Assembly: GCF_036492635.1 (NCBI RefSeq)
Contig: NZ_AP025305.1
Span: 4,296,000-4,359,999, forward strand
DNA length: 64,000 nucleotides
Reading direction: 5' to 3'
DNA from: Aureibacter tunicatorum
GTDB taxonomy: Bacteria > Bacteroidota > Bacteroidia > Cytophagales > Cyclobacteriaceae
The notes beneath the pieces are model-generated. The model had not been told where the DNA came from, ran no database searches, and saw nothing but the letters and a program-made list of their open reading frames with translations. Below, piece after piece: positions 47,596 to 55,940 of the stretch (positions within the stretch are counted from its first letter, which is position 1; the number at the start of each line of letters is the position of its first letter). Both the position numbers and the translations under genes were made by a program.

Positions 47596-48930
47596 TCAAA
47601 AGCCAATTTTTTTCTTGAAAGGACTGAATTTAAACAAATAAACAAAGATCAAAAAAGTTCCCAACTCAGACAAAGGCACAGACATCCAAATCCCTGAGTT
47701 TCCAAAAATCATCGGCAAAAACATAATTCCTATCAAGACCAAAACCAAGCTCCTCACCAAAGAAATTGCCGCCGAAAGCTTTGCTCTTTCCAATGATGTC
47801 AAAAAAGCTATCATGACGATGTTCAAACCAGAAAACATAAATGATATCGAGAAAATATGAATAGCGTGATAAGTCAAGTCAAACAACTCTTTGTTTCCTC
47901 GTATGAAGAAATCTATGAAAAAAGGAGCGAAAGAAACAAACAAAGCGTAAAACAAAAGCCCTAATACAAACACATATTGCAAGGTAACAACCAAAGCCTT
48001 CTTAACTCTATCATGCACACCTGCTCCATGATTATAGCTGACGATAGGCTGCAAGCCTTGTGAGATTCCAATGAATACCATCATGACAATTAGAGATACA
48101 TAAGTCACTATCGAAAATGCCGACACTCCCAACTCTCCATAACTCTTGATCAATACCAAATTAAATATCCAAGTGACAATCGCCATCGACATTTCAGTGG
48201 CAAATTCAGAAAAACCATTGTAAACTATTCTCCCCAACAATGGCATTTCAAATCTGCACCAGCTTAATCTTAGCTTTCCACGTTTCGACAAAAAGAAAAA
48301 AATCAATACTGAAAATGCTATCAACTGAGAAAATCCTGTAGCCCATGCAGCTCCTTCCATTCCCCAACCAAACCGAACAATAAAAAAATAATCAAACAAT
48401 GTATTCAAAACTGCCGCCAAAACGATACAGGCCATGGCAAATTTTGGATGCTCGTCATTTCTTACGAAAAAATCCAGCACATAAGTTCCCATGAAGAAGA
48501 AATTGAAATACATCAAATTCACCAAATACCTTTTGGCAAAGGGCATGATCGCTCCATTAGCGCCCAACATAGTCAATATATGCTCTGGCAAAGAAATGCT
48601 GAAAAAAGAGAATATCATGGCTATGACAAACACAGCATACAAGGTATTGTTGAATGCTCTATTAGCTCGTGTATACTTGCCGGTGCCAAAACTCACAGAA
48701 ACCACTGTAGCTCCACCCATAGCCAACATGATGCTTATGGCGAATGAGAAGCTAAAGATCGGCCAAGTAATATTTATCGCCGCAAGACCCAACGCGCCAA
48801 CTGAATGTCCAATAAACACCCCGTCCACAAACACATAAATGGATGTCATTAACGTTCCGAAGATAGCCGGAAGAGAATACTCCACCAGTAGAGATGATAT
48901 TGGCCTTACTAATAATTTTTCGTCTTTCAT
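47596..48930 (-). CDS. MATE-family efflux transporter
   Basis: About 444 residues from the Met at 48930 (MKDEKLLVRPISSLLVEYSL); the open frame extends to 49023. Twelve hydrophobic segments and the family features PAIFGTLMTSIYVFVDGVFI, SISIMLAMGGATVVSVSFG and GISQGLQPIVSYNHGAGVHD are present. MATE proteins export cationic or aromatic compounds using Na+ or H+ gradients. The longer upstream extension contains no family sequence and overlaps the terminator of the next gene, so the internal Met is preferred. Confidence 0.9.
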   Translation of the reverse strand: MKDEKLLVRPISSLLVEYSLPAIFGTLMTSIYVFVDGVFIGHSVGALGLAAINITWPIFSFSFAISIMLAMGGATVVSVSFGTGKYTRANRAFNNTLYAVFVIAMIFSFFSISLPEHILTMLGANGAIMPFAKRYLVNLMYFNFFFMGTYVLDFFVRNDEHPKFAMACIVLAAVLNTLFDYFFIVRFGWGMEGAAWATGFSQLIAFSVLIFFFLSKRGKLRLSWCRFEMPLLGRIVYNGFSEFATEMSMAIVTWIFNLVLIKSYGELGVSAFSIVTYVSLIVMMVFIGISQGLQPIVSYNHGAGVHDRVKKALVVTLQYVFVLGLLFYALFVSFAPFFIDFFIRGNKELFDLTYHAIHIFSISFMFSGLNIVMIAFLTSLERAKLSAAISLVRSLVLVLIGIMFLPMIFGNSGIWMSVPLSELGTFLIFVYLFKFSPFKKKIGF

Positions 48931-48984
48931 AAAGGAGATGCAGCGTAAATCAAACAACGGCAAATTAGGAATAGTTGCCAAAAA

Positions 48985-49015
48985 ATAAAAAACCGTCCCA
49001 TTTTTCAAGACGGTT
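48985..49015 (-). terminator. intrinsic terminator on the minus strand
   Basis: AACCGTC (48991-48997) pairs with GACGGTT (49009-49015). On the minus strand the stem is followed by T runs. It lies just downstream of the 58-residue small gene and before the exporter start, so it ends the small gene's transcript. Confidence 0.75.
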
Positions 49016-49052
49016 AATTTCAATTATCGAGTTATACTGCATTAATCAATCA

Positions 49053-49229
49053 TCATTGAGGCCATCCAAAGTGCTGCGCCAACCTGTATACCATCGGAAT
49101 CAGCCATTCAGACAATTGTTCACATATGCTTGCCATATTGGCCAGCAAAACAACAGCAAGACCGCCAAGCACCATTATCAACAAAAACTGGCGAGTCTCT
49201 GGGTTCGGGTGTAAATGATAAGCTTTCAT
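49053..49229 (-). CDS. small membrane protein, 58 residues
   Basis: A short frame with ATG at 49227-49229 and TGA at 49053-49055. It begins MKAYHLHPNPETRQF, continues with one strongly hydrophobic segment (FLLIMVLGGLAVVLLANMA, about 15-33), and ends with an amphipathic helix (SEWLIPMVYRLAQHFGW). It has its own downstream terminator and a preceding non-coding gap, which favours a real gene over chance. No family is recognised. Single-pass proteins of this size often modulate a larger membrane partner. Confidence 0.55.
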   Translation of the reverse strand: MKAYHLHPNPETRQFLLIMVLGGLAVVLLANMASICEQLSEWLIPMVYRLAQHFGWPQ

Positions 49230-49426
49230 GACGTGCGAATCTATAGTTATACATATACTCTAATTCCTCGTTTGATTATCCTGCAGGAAAAAGACGCACG
49301 CTCCTAACATGTCACCTTATTTCCATACAAAGGCCCAATTGTTAAACTTCATTGCTGTATTTCTTACTATTATTAATATACGTAATTCCTCAAAAAAAGA
49401 AACTGACTTTTGTCACATAGTGCAAT

Positions 49427-50407
49427 TTAATCAACTCTGACTATCAATTTCCCTGCATAATGCCTTTGTTTCAAATGATTAAGCGCTTCGGGCAACCCAC
49501 CGAAATCATAGATTCTCATTTTAGGCAATTGGAGCGTTTCATTCGCATGCATGAACAATAGTTCCTTGCCCATATTTGCCAAATCTTGTTGCGCCTTGAA
49601 ATTCCCAGACAAATAAGTTCCCCCCAAAGCAACTTCATGAAACGACAAAGCCTTGCCAAATGGCTTCACTTTGGAATAATCCGGAGCTCCTGCTATAAAA
49701 GCCAATTGCCCGTTAAATGCCAGCATTTTCAATGCCTGAGTTGCCGAGCCTCCACTAACAGTATCCAAGACCGCATCCACTCCAACACCATCGGTCATTT
49801 CCATAACATCATGCAACACATCATGATCATGATAATTAATCATAACATCCGCTCCCAGCTCCTTGACATAGTGTTCATGAATGCCTGAACATGTCGTAAT
49901 GACAAAAGCTCCCAAGGACTTGGCAATCTGAATGGCAAAAGATCCAACTCCGCCAGAACCACCTTGCACCAATAGCTTGTCTCCCTCTTTAATATTCATC
50001 TTTCTTACGATAGCTTGATATGCAGTGTATCCTGCACATGGAATACACGCAGCCTCCTCGAAAGTCAACCTATCGTCAATTACCGTTAGCACATGCTCAG
50101 GAATCGAAATCATCTCCGCAAATGATCCATTCTTGCTCAAATCAGCATGAAACATCACTTTCTGCCCAAATCTTATGCTCTCCACTCCATCTCCCACAGA
50201 CACCACTTCTCCAGCTCCATCAACACCAGGTATGTGTCCCGCTTCCAAATTTCCAAAACTTCCTTCTATGATTTTATAATCCACAGGGTTCAATCCAATT
50301 GCCTTGACTTTGACAAGCACCTCTTTATGTCCCGGTATAGGAGTGTTCATTCTCTCAATCTTCAAGTCCTCAATTCTATTGGTAGATGGAATCGTATAAG
50401 CTTTCAT
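49427..50407 (-). CDS. zinc-type alcohol dehydrogenase / quinone oxidoreductase family protein (MDR)
   Basis: A 326-residue medium-chain dehydrogenase/reductase. The N-terminal GroES-like part has VKAIGLNPVDYKIIEGSFG and IPGVDGAGEVVSVGDGV. The nucleotide fold has LLVQGGSGGVGSFAIQIAKSLG. The structural-zinc cysteines are absent, as in quinone reductases of the QOR group, so an NADPH-dependent reduction of an electrophile or quinone is likely. The ATG at 50405-50407 gives a normal-length protein. It is a single gene, divergent from sdpR. Confidence 0.85.
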   Translation of the reverse strand: MKAYTIPSTNRIEDLKIERMNTPIPGHKEVLVKVKAIGLNPVDYKIIEGSFGNLEAGHIPGVDGAGEVVSVGDGVESIRFGQKVMFHADLSKNGSFAEMISIPEHVLTVIDDRLTFEEAACIPCAGYTAYQAIVRKMNIKEGDKLLVQGGSGGVGSFAIQIAKSLGAFVITTCSGIHEHYVKELGADVMINYHDHDVLHDVMEMTDGVGVDAVLDTVSGGSATQALKMLAFNGQLAFIAGAPDYSKVKPFGKALSFHEVALGGTYLSGNFKAQQDLANMGKELLFMHANETLQLPKMRIYDFGGLPEALNHLKQRHYAGKLIVRVD

Positions 50408-50600
50408 TGCAATATGTTTTTAAAGAAGTATGCTAAACCTTGATCATTATCTACAACTAAAATAATTCCAATATAAAATCAGCTCATAAATACTGGTCAA
50501 AATTGCCACGCTTACTAGCTGAAATGACTTTAAAATAAAAAAGCAAATGATCACAACTATAAGCTCAGTGATTGCCTTATAGTATTTAGACATTTATCTA

Positions 50601-50855
50601 ATGAATCAAATATTTAAAGCGCTGAACGATAATACAAGAAGAGAAATTCTTGAATTGCTCAAAGACAAGGACATGACCGCTGGTGAGATCGCTGAAAAAT
50701 TTGATATGAGTAAACCCAGTATTTCTCATCATTTGGATATGCTTATAAGAGCTGATTTAGTAAGTAGTGAGAAAAAAGGACAATACATTACTTACTCCAT
50801 CAACACGACTATACTGGAAGATATCATGAACTGGATTATAACACTAAGGAAATAA
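50601..50855 (+). CDS. sdpR: ArsR-type transcriptional repressor of the SdpR group
   Basis: An 84-residue winged-helix protein starting MNQIFKALNDNTRREILELL, with the recognition region MTAGEIAEKFDMSKPSISHHLDML. No metal-binding Cys motif is present. In Bacillus, SdpR represses the sdpRI operon until the toxin SdpC is sensed by SdpI. Here the downstream gene, 5 bases away, is an SdpI homologue, so the autorepressor arrangement is conserved. No sdpC-like toxin gene is seen in the window. Confidence 0.9.
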   Translation: MNQIFKALNDNTRREILELLKDKDMTAGEIAEKFDMSKPSISHHLDMLIRADLVSSEKKGQYITYSINTTILEDIMNWIITLRK

Positions 50856-50860
50856 CAACA

Positions 50861-51520
50861 ATGAAAAACATGGTTTCAAAACTAGTCCCTTCTATAATTC
50901 TAGCATCCATCCCGCCAATACTGCTCATAATATGGTGGCCTGATTTTTCAGAACCTGTCCCCATTCATTGGAACTACAAAGGGGAAGCGGATCAATGGGG
51001 AACTAAAAACAGCTTGATACTTATTTCTTTGATTCCTTTTATCATTTATGGAATCATGATGGCAGTCCCATTTATTGATCCCAAAAAAAGAATTCTAGAA
51101 ATGGGAAATAAGTTCTACAATTTAAGCCTTGGCATAACCTTATTTTTAACGATCATCTCCTGCTTTATTATGGTTATTTCAAAGAGTGGACAAACTTTGC
51201 CTAATAATCTAATTATAGGCCTACTAGGCGGACTATTTGCCTTTTTAGGAAATTACATGAAAACGGTCAAGCCGAATTACTTTATTGGGATCAAGACCCC
51301 TTGGACTTTAGAAAATGAAACCGTCTGGAAAAAGACTCATCTTTTAGGCGGAAAACTATGGTTTATCGGAGGTATTTCGATTCTGGTCTTGTCATTGATT
51401 TTAACACCAACAACTCTCTTTATAGCTTTCATAAGTATCATTCTTGTCATAACATTGATCCCTTTTACATATTCTTTCATTATTTACAAATCTTTACCCA
51501 AAGGAACATCAAAGCATTAG
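50861..51520 (+). CDS. sdpI: SdpI/DUF1648-family membrane protein
   Basis: A 219-residue protein with about six hydrophobic segments. The DUF1648 motif PVPIHWNYKGEADQWGTKN is near the start. The SdpI motif NYFIGIKTPWTLENETVWKKTH follows in the second half. SdpI confers immunity to the SdpC killing factor in Bacillus and sequesters SdpR at the membrane. In species without SdpC it may sense other envelope stress. It is cotranscribed with sdpR. Confidence 0.9.
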   Translation: MKNMVSKLVPSIILASIPPILLIIWWPDFSEPVPIHWNYKGEADQWGTKNSLILISLIPFIIYGIMMAVPFIDPKKRILEMGNKFYNLSLGITLFLTIISCFIMVISKSGQTLPNNLIIGLLGGLFAFLGNYMKTVKPNYFIGIKTPWTLENETVWKKTHLLGGKLWFIGGISILVLSLILTPTTLFIAFISIILVITLIPFTYSFIIYKSLPKGTSKH

Positions 51521-51938
51521 ACCATCGCTAAGGCCACCTTAAATGGACTTTTTTATTTCATTTCGGATTTTAGTTTATCCATATGGGACCGGCTATTCAC
51601 TTGCCATGACCACTTTCGATCGCCAAGCCCATAATCTCTTCTAATCCAATTTTCAATAATATGTATTTTATGCCAATAAGGATTCACGGAACTAACTCGG
51701 TGTCTTTATTTGCGACAGCTCAGGGTTAAGTTTAGATATTTCTTCTGTTCTGGGAGTTTTCGCCAAAAAATCCGCATCGCTCATCAAAGCTTGAACAGGC
51801 AAAGTACTCAGAGGAAATAAGGCAATACCTTTTGTCAAAGATTTTGACCTGAAATATTGACGCTTTAAGTGACAAGTGCGATACATGGTTTTAATAGTAA
51901 TTTGTCCTGCTATATGTTCGCATAAAAAATAATAAACA
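51521..51938. other. gap without a convincing gene
   Basis: About 420 bases. A minus-strand reading frame crosses the region, but its first part is a translation of the adjacent tRNA-Asp gene. The remainder (ending ELSQIKTPS) has no recognised similarity. No repeat or RNA was identified. Confidence 0.45.
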
Positions 51939-51970
51939 AAAAAAGCGTTCCGAATTCGGAACGCTTTTTT
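51939..51970 (-). terminator. terminator of the tRNA operon
   Basis: A perfect palindrome centred on GAATTC (51952-51957) includes GCGTTCC/GGAACGC and flanking A/T runs. On the minus strand it ends the tRNA-His/tRNA-Asp transcript right after the last tRNA. Confidence 0.9.
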
Positions 51971-51971
51971 G

Positions 51972-52045
51972 CGGTATGGACGGGACTCGAACCCGCGACC
52001 TCCTGCGTGACAGGCAGGCATTCTAACCAGCTGAACTACCACACC
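51972..52045 (-). tRNA. tRNA-Asp(GTC), copy 1
   Basis: 74 bases. The acceptor GGTGTGG pairs with CCATACC, and the anticodon loop CTGTCAC gives GTC. It is the last tRNA of the operon. The 3' CCA is not encoded. Confidence 0.98.
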
Positions 52046-52074
52046 TTGGTAATATTTTGAGAATCAAATCTTGG

Positions 52075-52148
52075 CGGTATGGACGGGACTCGAACCCGCG
52101 ACCTCCTGCGTGACAGGCAGGCATTCTAACCAGCTGAACTACCACACC
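52075..52148 (-). tRNA. tRNA-Asp(GTC), copy 2
   Basis: Identical to copy 1 over 74 bases, with CCA encoded. Flanked by TTGAGAATCAAA (52057-52068) and its exact reverse complement (52156-52167), forming a 12-bp precursor stem. Confidence 0.98.
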
Positions 52149-52188
52149 AGTATTTTTTGATTCTCAATATGTCAGAAAGCTTTTCTGG

Positions 52189-52262
52189 CGGTATGGACGG
52201 GACTCGAACCCGCGACCTCCTGCGTGACAGGCAGGCATTCTAACCAGCTGAACTACCACACC
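52189..52262 (-). tRNA. tRNA-Asp(GTC), copy 3
   Basis: Identical 74-base body, with CCA encoded. Flanking arms GTCAGAAAG (52171-52179) and CTTTCGAC (52276-52283) pair with one bulged A. Confidence 0.98.
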
Positions 52263-52298
52263 AGAATATTTTTGTCTTTCGACTATCGAATGATTTGG

Positions 52299-52372
52299 CG
52301 GTATGGACGGGACTCGAACCCGCGACCTCCTGCGTGACAGGCAGGCATTCTAACCAGCTGAACTACCACACC
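52299..52372 (-). tRNA. tRNA-Asp(GTC), copy 4
   Basis: Identical 74-base body, with CCA encoded. Flanking arms ATCGAATG (52285-52292) and CATTCGAT (52388-52395) pair perfectly and extend after one mismatch. Confidence 0.98.
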
Positions 52373-52413
52373 AATTAATTAGTAAACCATTCGATCAAAA
52401 AAAGCTTTCTTAG

Positions 52414-52487
52414 CGGTATGGACGGGACTCGAACCCGCGACCTCCTGCGTGACAGGCAGGCATTCTAACCAGCTGAACTACCACACC
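52414..52487 (-). tRNA. tRNA-Asp(GTC), copy 5
   Basis: Identical 74-base body. The 3' CCA is not encoded. Flanking arms TTCTT/AAGAA and AAAG/CTTT (52401-52411 with 52488-52496) form a weaker, bulged stem. Confidence 0.98.
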
Positions 52488-52518
52488 AAGAACTTTATTT
52501 AATCCTGAACTTCAAAAG

Positions 52519-52593
52519 GGTGAAAGACCGGGTTCGAACCGGCGACCTCTGGTGCCACAAACCAGCGCTCTAACCAGCTGAGCTACAATCACC
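52519..52593 (-). tRNA. tRNA-His(GTG), copy 1
   Basis: 75 bases including the encoded G at position -1. The anticodon loop TTGTGGC gives GTG. Acceptor pairs 5-68 and 6-67 are T-T mismatches. Flanking arms at 52505-52516 and 52595-52606 form a stem with two mismatches. Confidence 0.96.
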
Positions 52594-52628
52594 ATTTGAT
52601 ATTCAGATTCCCAACACGTAAAATAATG

Positions 52629-52703
52629 GGTGAAAGACCGGGTTCGAACCGGCGACCTCTGGTGCCACAAACCAGCGCTCTAACCAGCTGAGCTACAATC
52701 ACC
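52629..52703 (-). tRNA. tRNA-His(GTG), copy 2
   Basis: Same sequence as copy 1, including the two T-T acceptor mismatches, but with CCA encoded. It is the first tRNA of the operon. Flanking ATTCCCAA (52607-52614) pairs with TTGGGAAT (52714-52721). Confidence 0.96.
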
Positions 52704-52722
52704 ATTTTTCCGTTTGGGAATG

Positions 52723-52753
52723 CAAAGGTAGTAGGAAGAATTTAAATTGCAAA
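52723..52753 (-). promoter_or_regulatory. Bacteroidota-type promoter of the tRNA operon
   Basis: On the minus strand TTTG (52753-52750) is followed after 19 bases by TACCTTTG (52730-52723). This matches the phylum's minus-33 TTTG and minus-7 TAnnTTTG elements with ideal spacing. Transcription would start about 52718, some 15 bases before tRNA-His copy 2. Confidence 0.8.
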
Positions 52754-52782
52754 CACTACTACCAAAATAGTTGACTTTTTTT

Positions 52783-54126
52783 TTAGCTTCGATTAAACGA
52801 AAGTCTCATCCCCTTTTCAGTCTCGTCGAATTCGCCATCGTTATACACCTGATTACCAGACACAAACGTCCTCAAAACTTTTGATTTGAACGTTTGTCCT
52901 TCAAATGGAGACCATCCGCACTTTGCTAAAATATTTTCTTTGCTTACAGTCCATGGGCTGTCCAAATCCACCAAAACCAAATCAGCGAAATAGCCTTCCC
53001 TCACAAAACCTCTGCCCTCAACTTGAAAAAGTTTTGCCGGACTATGCGCCATTTTCTCTACAATTTTTTCCAAACTGATCTTGCCACTGTGATAATGCTC
53101 CAACATCGAAACCAAACTATGTTGAACCAAAGGACCACCTGAAGGAGCTTTCAAATATTTATTGTCTTTCTCATCCAAAGTATGAGGAGCATGGTCTGTA
53201 GCGATCACATCGATGCGATCATCAAGCACTGCGTTGAAGATTTCCTCTCTATCGCTCTCTGTCTTCACTGCTGGGTTCCACTTGATCAAAGTGCCCTTCT
53301 CTTCATAATCCTTGTCAGTGAACCACAGGTGATGCACACAAGCCTCTGCTGTGATCTTTTTTTCTTCCAAAGGAATGCTATTGTCAAAAAGCTCTGTTTC
53401 CTTGGCAGTGGAAATATGCAAAATATGCAATCTTGTGCCGTGCTTCTTGGCCAATCTCACAGCCATGGACGAAGACTTGTAACAAGCTTCCTCGCTTCTA
53501 ATCTTCGGATGAGCGGTGATTGGAATATCCTCGCCATACTCTTCGACAAACTTCTCCGTATTGCCTCTCACAGTAGCCTCGTCTTCGCAATGAACAGCGA
53601 TAAGCATCTTAACCTTGGAGAACAACCCTTCAAGCGTTTTCTCATTGTCCACCAACATGTTGCCGGTAGAAGAACCCATGAATGCTTTTACTCCGCACAC
53701 TTTGCTAGGGTCGGTTTTCAAGACTTCCTCAAGATTGTCATTTGTAGCTCCCATGTAAAATGAATAGTTCGCCAAAGACACATCGTAAGCTCTTTGATAT
53801 TTCGCTTCAAGCAACTCTTGAGTCACTGTATTGGGAACTGTATTCGGCATTTCCATGAATGAAGTGATACCGCCAGCCACTGCCGCCTTGCTTTCCGTAT
53901 ATATCTCAGCCTTGTGAGTTAAACCCGGCTCGCGAAAATGCACTTGATCGTCAATGCATCCCGGCAACAAGTACTTTCCATAAGCATTAATCAGCTTGTC
54001 CGCCTTCTCGTCAGACAAATCGGATGCTATTTTGGCTATTTTTCCGTTCTTTATTAGCAAATCAGCAGTCGTGATCTTGCCTTCATTGACTATATTTGCG
54101 TTGAGTATTAGATAGGAACTCATCAT
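52783..54126 (-). CDS. pyrC: dihydroorotase
   Basis: A 447-residue amidohydrolase converting carbamoyl aspartate to dihydroorotate in pyrimidine synthesis. The metal site is visible: the first His pair in DDQVHFREPG, the following His in LIAVHCEDEA and LHILHISTAKE, and the Asp in DVIATDHAPH. GCIDDQVHFREPGLTHK marks class I dihydroorotase rather than hydantoinase. The length is normal. It lies 30 bases past the tRNA promoter, but in the same direction as the tRNA operon, so its transcript could run into it. Confidence 0.95.
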   Translation of the reverse strand: MMSSYLILNANIVNEGKITTADLLIKNGKIAKIASDLSDEKADKLINAYGKYLLPGCIDDQVHFREPGLTHKAEIYTESKAAVAGGITSFMEMPNTVPNTVTQELLEAKYQRAYDVSLANYSFYMGATNDNLEEVLKTDPSKVCGVKAFMGSSTGNMLVDNEKTLEGLFSKVKMLIAVHCEDEATVRGNTEKFVEEYGEDIPITAHPKIRSEEACYKSSSMAVRLAKKHGTRLHILHISTAKETELFDNSIPLEEKKITAEACVHHLWFTDKDYEEKGTLIKWNPAVKTESDREEIFNAVLDDRIDVIATDHAPHTLDEKDNKYLKAPSGGPLVQHSLVSMLEHYHSGKISLEKIVEKMAHSPAKLFQVEGRGFVREGYFADLVLVDLDSPWTVSKENILAKCGWSPFEGQTFKSKVLRTFVSGNQVYNDGEFDETEKGMRLSFNRS

Positions 54127-54258
54127 TTATCAAAATTTATTAAGCTTTGCACTGCTAGCAAGGTACAAATTAGAGCTTAATATATTAGCCAAAAAACACA
54201 ATAAATTGAATTGGCTAGCCATAATGGCGCATTCATACGCTAGAATAGAAAAACGACT

Positions 54259-55626
54259 ATGTCAAAAAATATACAAACTTTCGAGGACTTCAAGCTCAAC
54301 AAACAAATCCTTAATGCCATCAAGGATCTTGAGTACACTGAGCCAACGGAAATACAAAAACTGGCTATTCCACTAGTCCAAGCTGGCCACGACTTATTTG
54401 GAATCGCTCAAACGGGTACAGGCAAGACCGCCGCATTTGTATTGCCTTTACTGATGAAAATCAAATACGCTCAAGGCAACGATCCAAGAGCCTTGATTTT
54501 CGCACCCACCAGAGAGCTTGTCATGCAAATCGCGGACAATATCGAAAAGCTGTCCAAATACACTGATATAAGGCAAGTTACGCTGTATGGCGGAGTAGGT
54601 CCCAAAACGCAAATTGAAAATATTCAAAAAGGAGCAGATATCATCGTCGCTACTCCCGGACGTTTTATGGATATTTACAAAAGAGGCGATATCAATACCA
54701 GGCAACTTAAGACCTTAGTGCTTGACGAAGCTGACAAAATGATGGATATGGGCTTCATGCCACAAATCAGGCAACTGCTAGAGATCATTCCTCGCAAGCG
54801 TCAAAACTTGCTTTTCTCTGCCACCATGCCCGAAAAAGTGCTTACGCTTTCCGAAGAATTTTTGGAATTTCCTGAAAAAGTGGAAGTGGCTCCGCAAGCT
54901 ACCACTGTAGACACTATCGACCAAAGGGTATACAAAGTTCCCAACTTCAAAACTAAAATCAATTTGTTGTTTCATCTCTTGGAAGACGAGGAACGATTCA
55001 ACAGAGTGATCATCTTCGTAAACACAAGGTCGGTAGCGGAAAACATATTTAAATTTCTCGAACGCAAAGCAAATGGCAAAATCAAGGCCATACATGCCAA
55101 TAAAGGCCAAAACAGCCGTATCAATGCCATGGAAGCCTTCAAAAACGGAGAAGTTAGAATACTTGTCACTACAGACGTAGCTGCCAGAGGAATTGACGTA
55201 AGCAAGGTTAGCCATGTAATCAATTTCAACACTCCGCCCATTTATGAAGACTATGTGCATAGAGTTGGAAGAACTGGAAGAGCGAAAAACGAAGGAGAGG
55301 CGATCTCTTTCATAAATCCTTTGGAAGAGTATCATTTCAAAAAAATAGAGGACCTTATTCAAAAGGAAATTCCTGTAAAAGAAATCCCCAATTCAGTAGC
55401 CATAGAGAAAACTCCATTCGCTGAGCAACAGGAAATTCTCAGGGCTCTTGATGACATCAAAAAGAAAGAAGATCCGACATTCAAGGGCGCTTTTCATGAA
55501 AAAAAGAGAAAACCTAACACAAGTGACAAAAAAGGCGTCAAGTCCAAAAATTCTATAAAAGATAGAAAAACCAGAGGCAAAAACACCGCTTATTCCTCGT
55601 CGAAAAACAGAAAAAAAAGACGATAA
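54259..55626 (+). CDS. DEAD-box ATP-dependent RNA helicase
   Basis: A 455-residue helicase with a complete motif set: the Q motif near the start (EYTEPTEIQKLAIP), Walker A AQTGTGKT at 50-57, DEAD at 156-159, SAT in LLFSATMPEK, and HRVGRTGRA in the second RecA domain. After residue 370 comes a basic, Lys-rich tail (KKKEDPTFKGAFHEKKRKPN and more), which usually adds non-specific RNA binding, as in the RhlE/cold-shock group. Its RNA target is not deducible. The start ATG matches the family's N-terminus. Confidence 0.93.
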   Translation: MSKNIQTFEDFKLNKQILNAIKDLEYTEPTEIQKLAIPLVQAGHDLFGIAQTGTGKTAAFVLPLLMKIKYAQGNDPRALIFAPTRELVMQIADNIEKLSKYTDIRQVTLYGGVGPKTQIENIQKGADIIVATPGRFMDIYKRGDINTRQLKTLVLDEADKMMDMGFMPQIRQLLEIIPRKRQNLLFSATMPEKVLTLSEEFLEFPEKVEVAPQATTVDTIDQRVYKVPNFKTKINLLFHLLEDEERFNRVIIFVNTRSVAENIFKFLERKANGKIKAIHANKGQNSRINAMEAFKNGEVRILVTTDVAARGIDVSKVSHVINFNTPPIYEDYVHRVGRTGRAKNEGEAISFINPLEEYHFKKIEDLIQKEIPVKEIPNSVAIEKTPFAEQQEILRALDDIKKKEDPTFKGAFHEKKRKPNTSDKKGVKSKNSIKDRKTRGKNTAYSSSKNRKKRR

Positions 55627-55805
55627 ATTCACAACAAGAAGGATGGCTTGGGCAATAATTCAACGCACACAGGCCATCCATTTGATACTTTTCATCGTAT
55701 TAGTCGGGACAGGAGCTTTCGAATAAGCTAAAAAAATACGTTTCCCATGGAAAATAGTATCTCGAAAATATTATTTAACGCAAGGTTTATTTTTTTTTAA
55801 TCCTC

Positions 55806-55825
55806 TTAATGATTTTGATCATTAA
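55806..55825. promoter_or_regulatory. inverted repeat upstream of gcvP
   Basis: TTAATGAT (55806-55813), four bases, then ATCATTAA (55818-55825) is a perfect 8-bp dyad about 115 bases before the gcvP start. It resembles an operator. The region has no match to the glycine riboswitch that I can see. Confidence 0.35.
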
Positions 55826-55940
55826 AAAAGACAAGAATTTATTTTTTTAAACTACCTTTACATATAATTTAGGGAGTATTATACGTTAAATGTGGTAGAA
55901 CTTACTTGGCCGCATTTACATGAAAAAAAGCTTTCATACG

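Noticed and set aside
51692-52042. Minus-strand open frame of 116 codons
   Set aside because: Its first 25 residues are a translation of tRNA-Asp copy 1 and the rest crosses the operon terminator, so it is unlikely to be a real gene.
52046-52500. CRISPR-like array suggested by regular repeats
   Set aside because: The repeats are 74-base tRNA-Asp genes with cloverleaf structure, not CRISPR repeats; no cas genes are present.
55627-55940. Glycine riboswitch before gcvP
   Set aside because: I could not find the conserved glycine aptamer core; only an 8-bp dyad is apparent.
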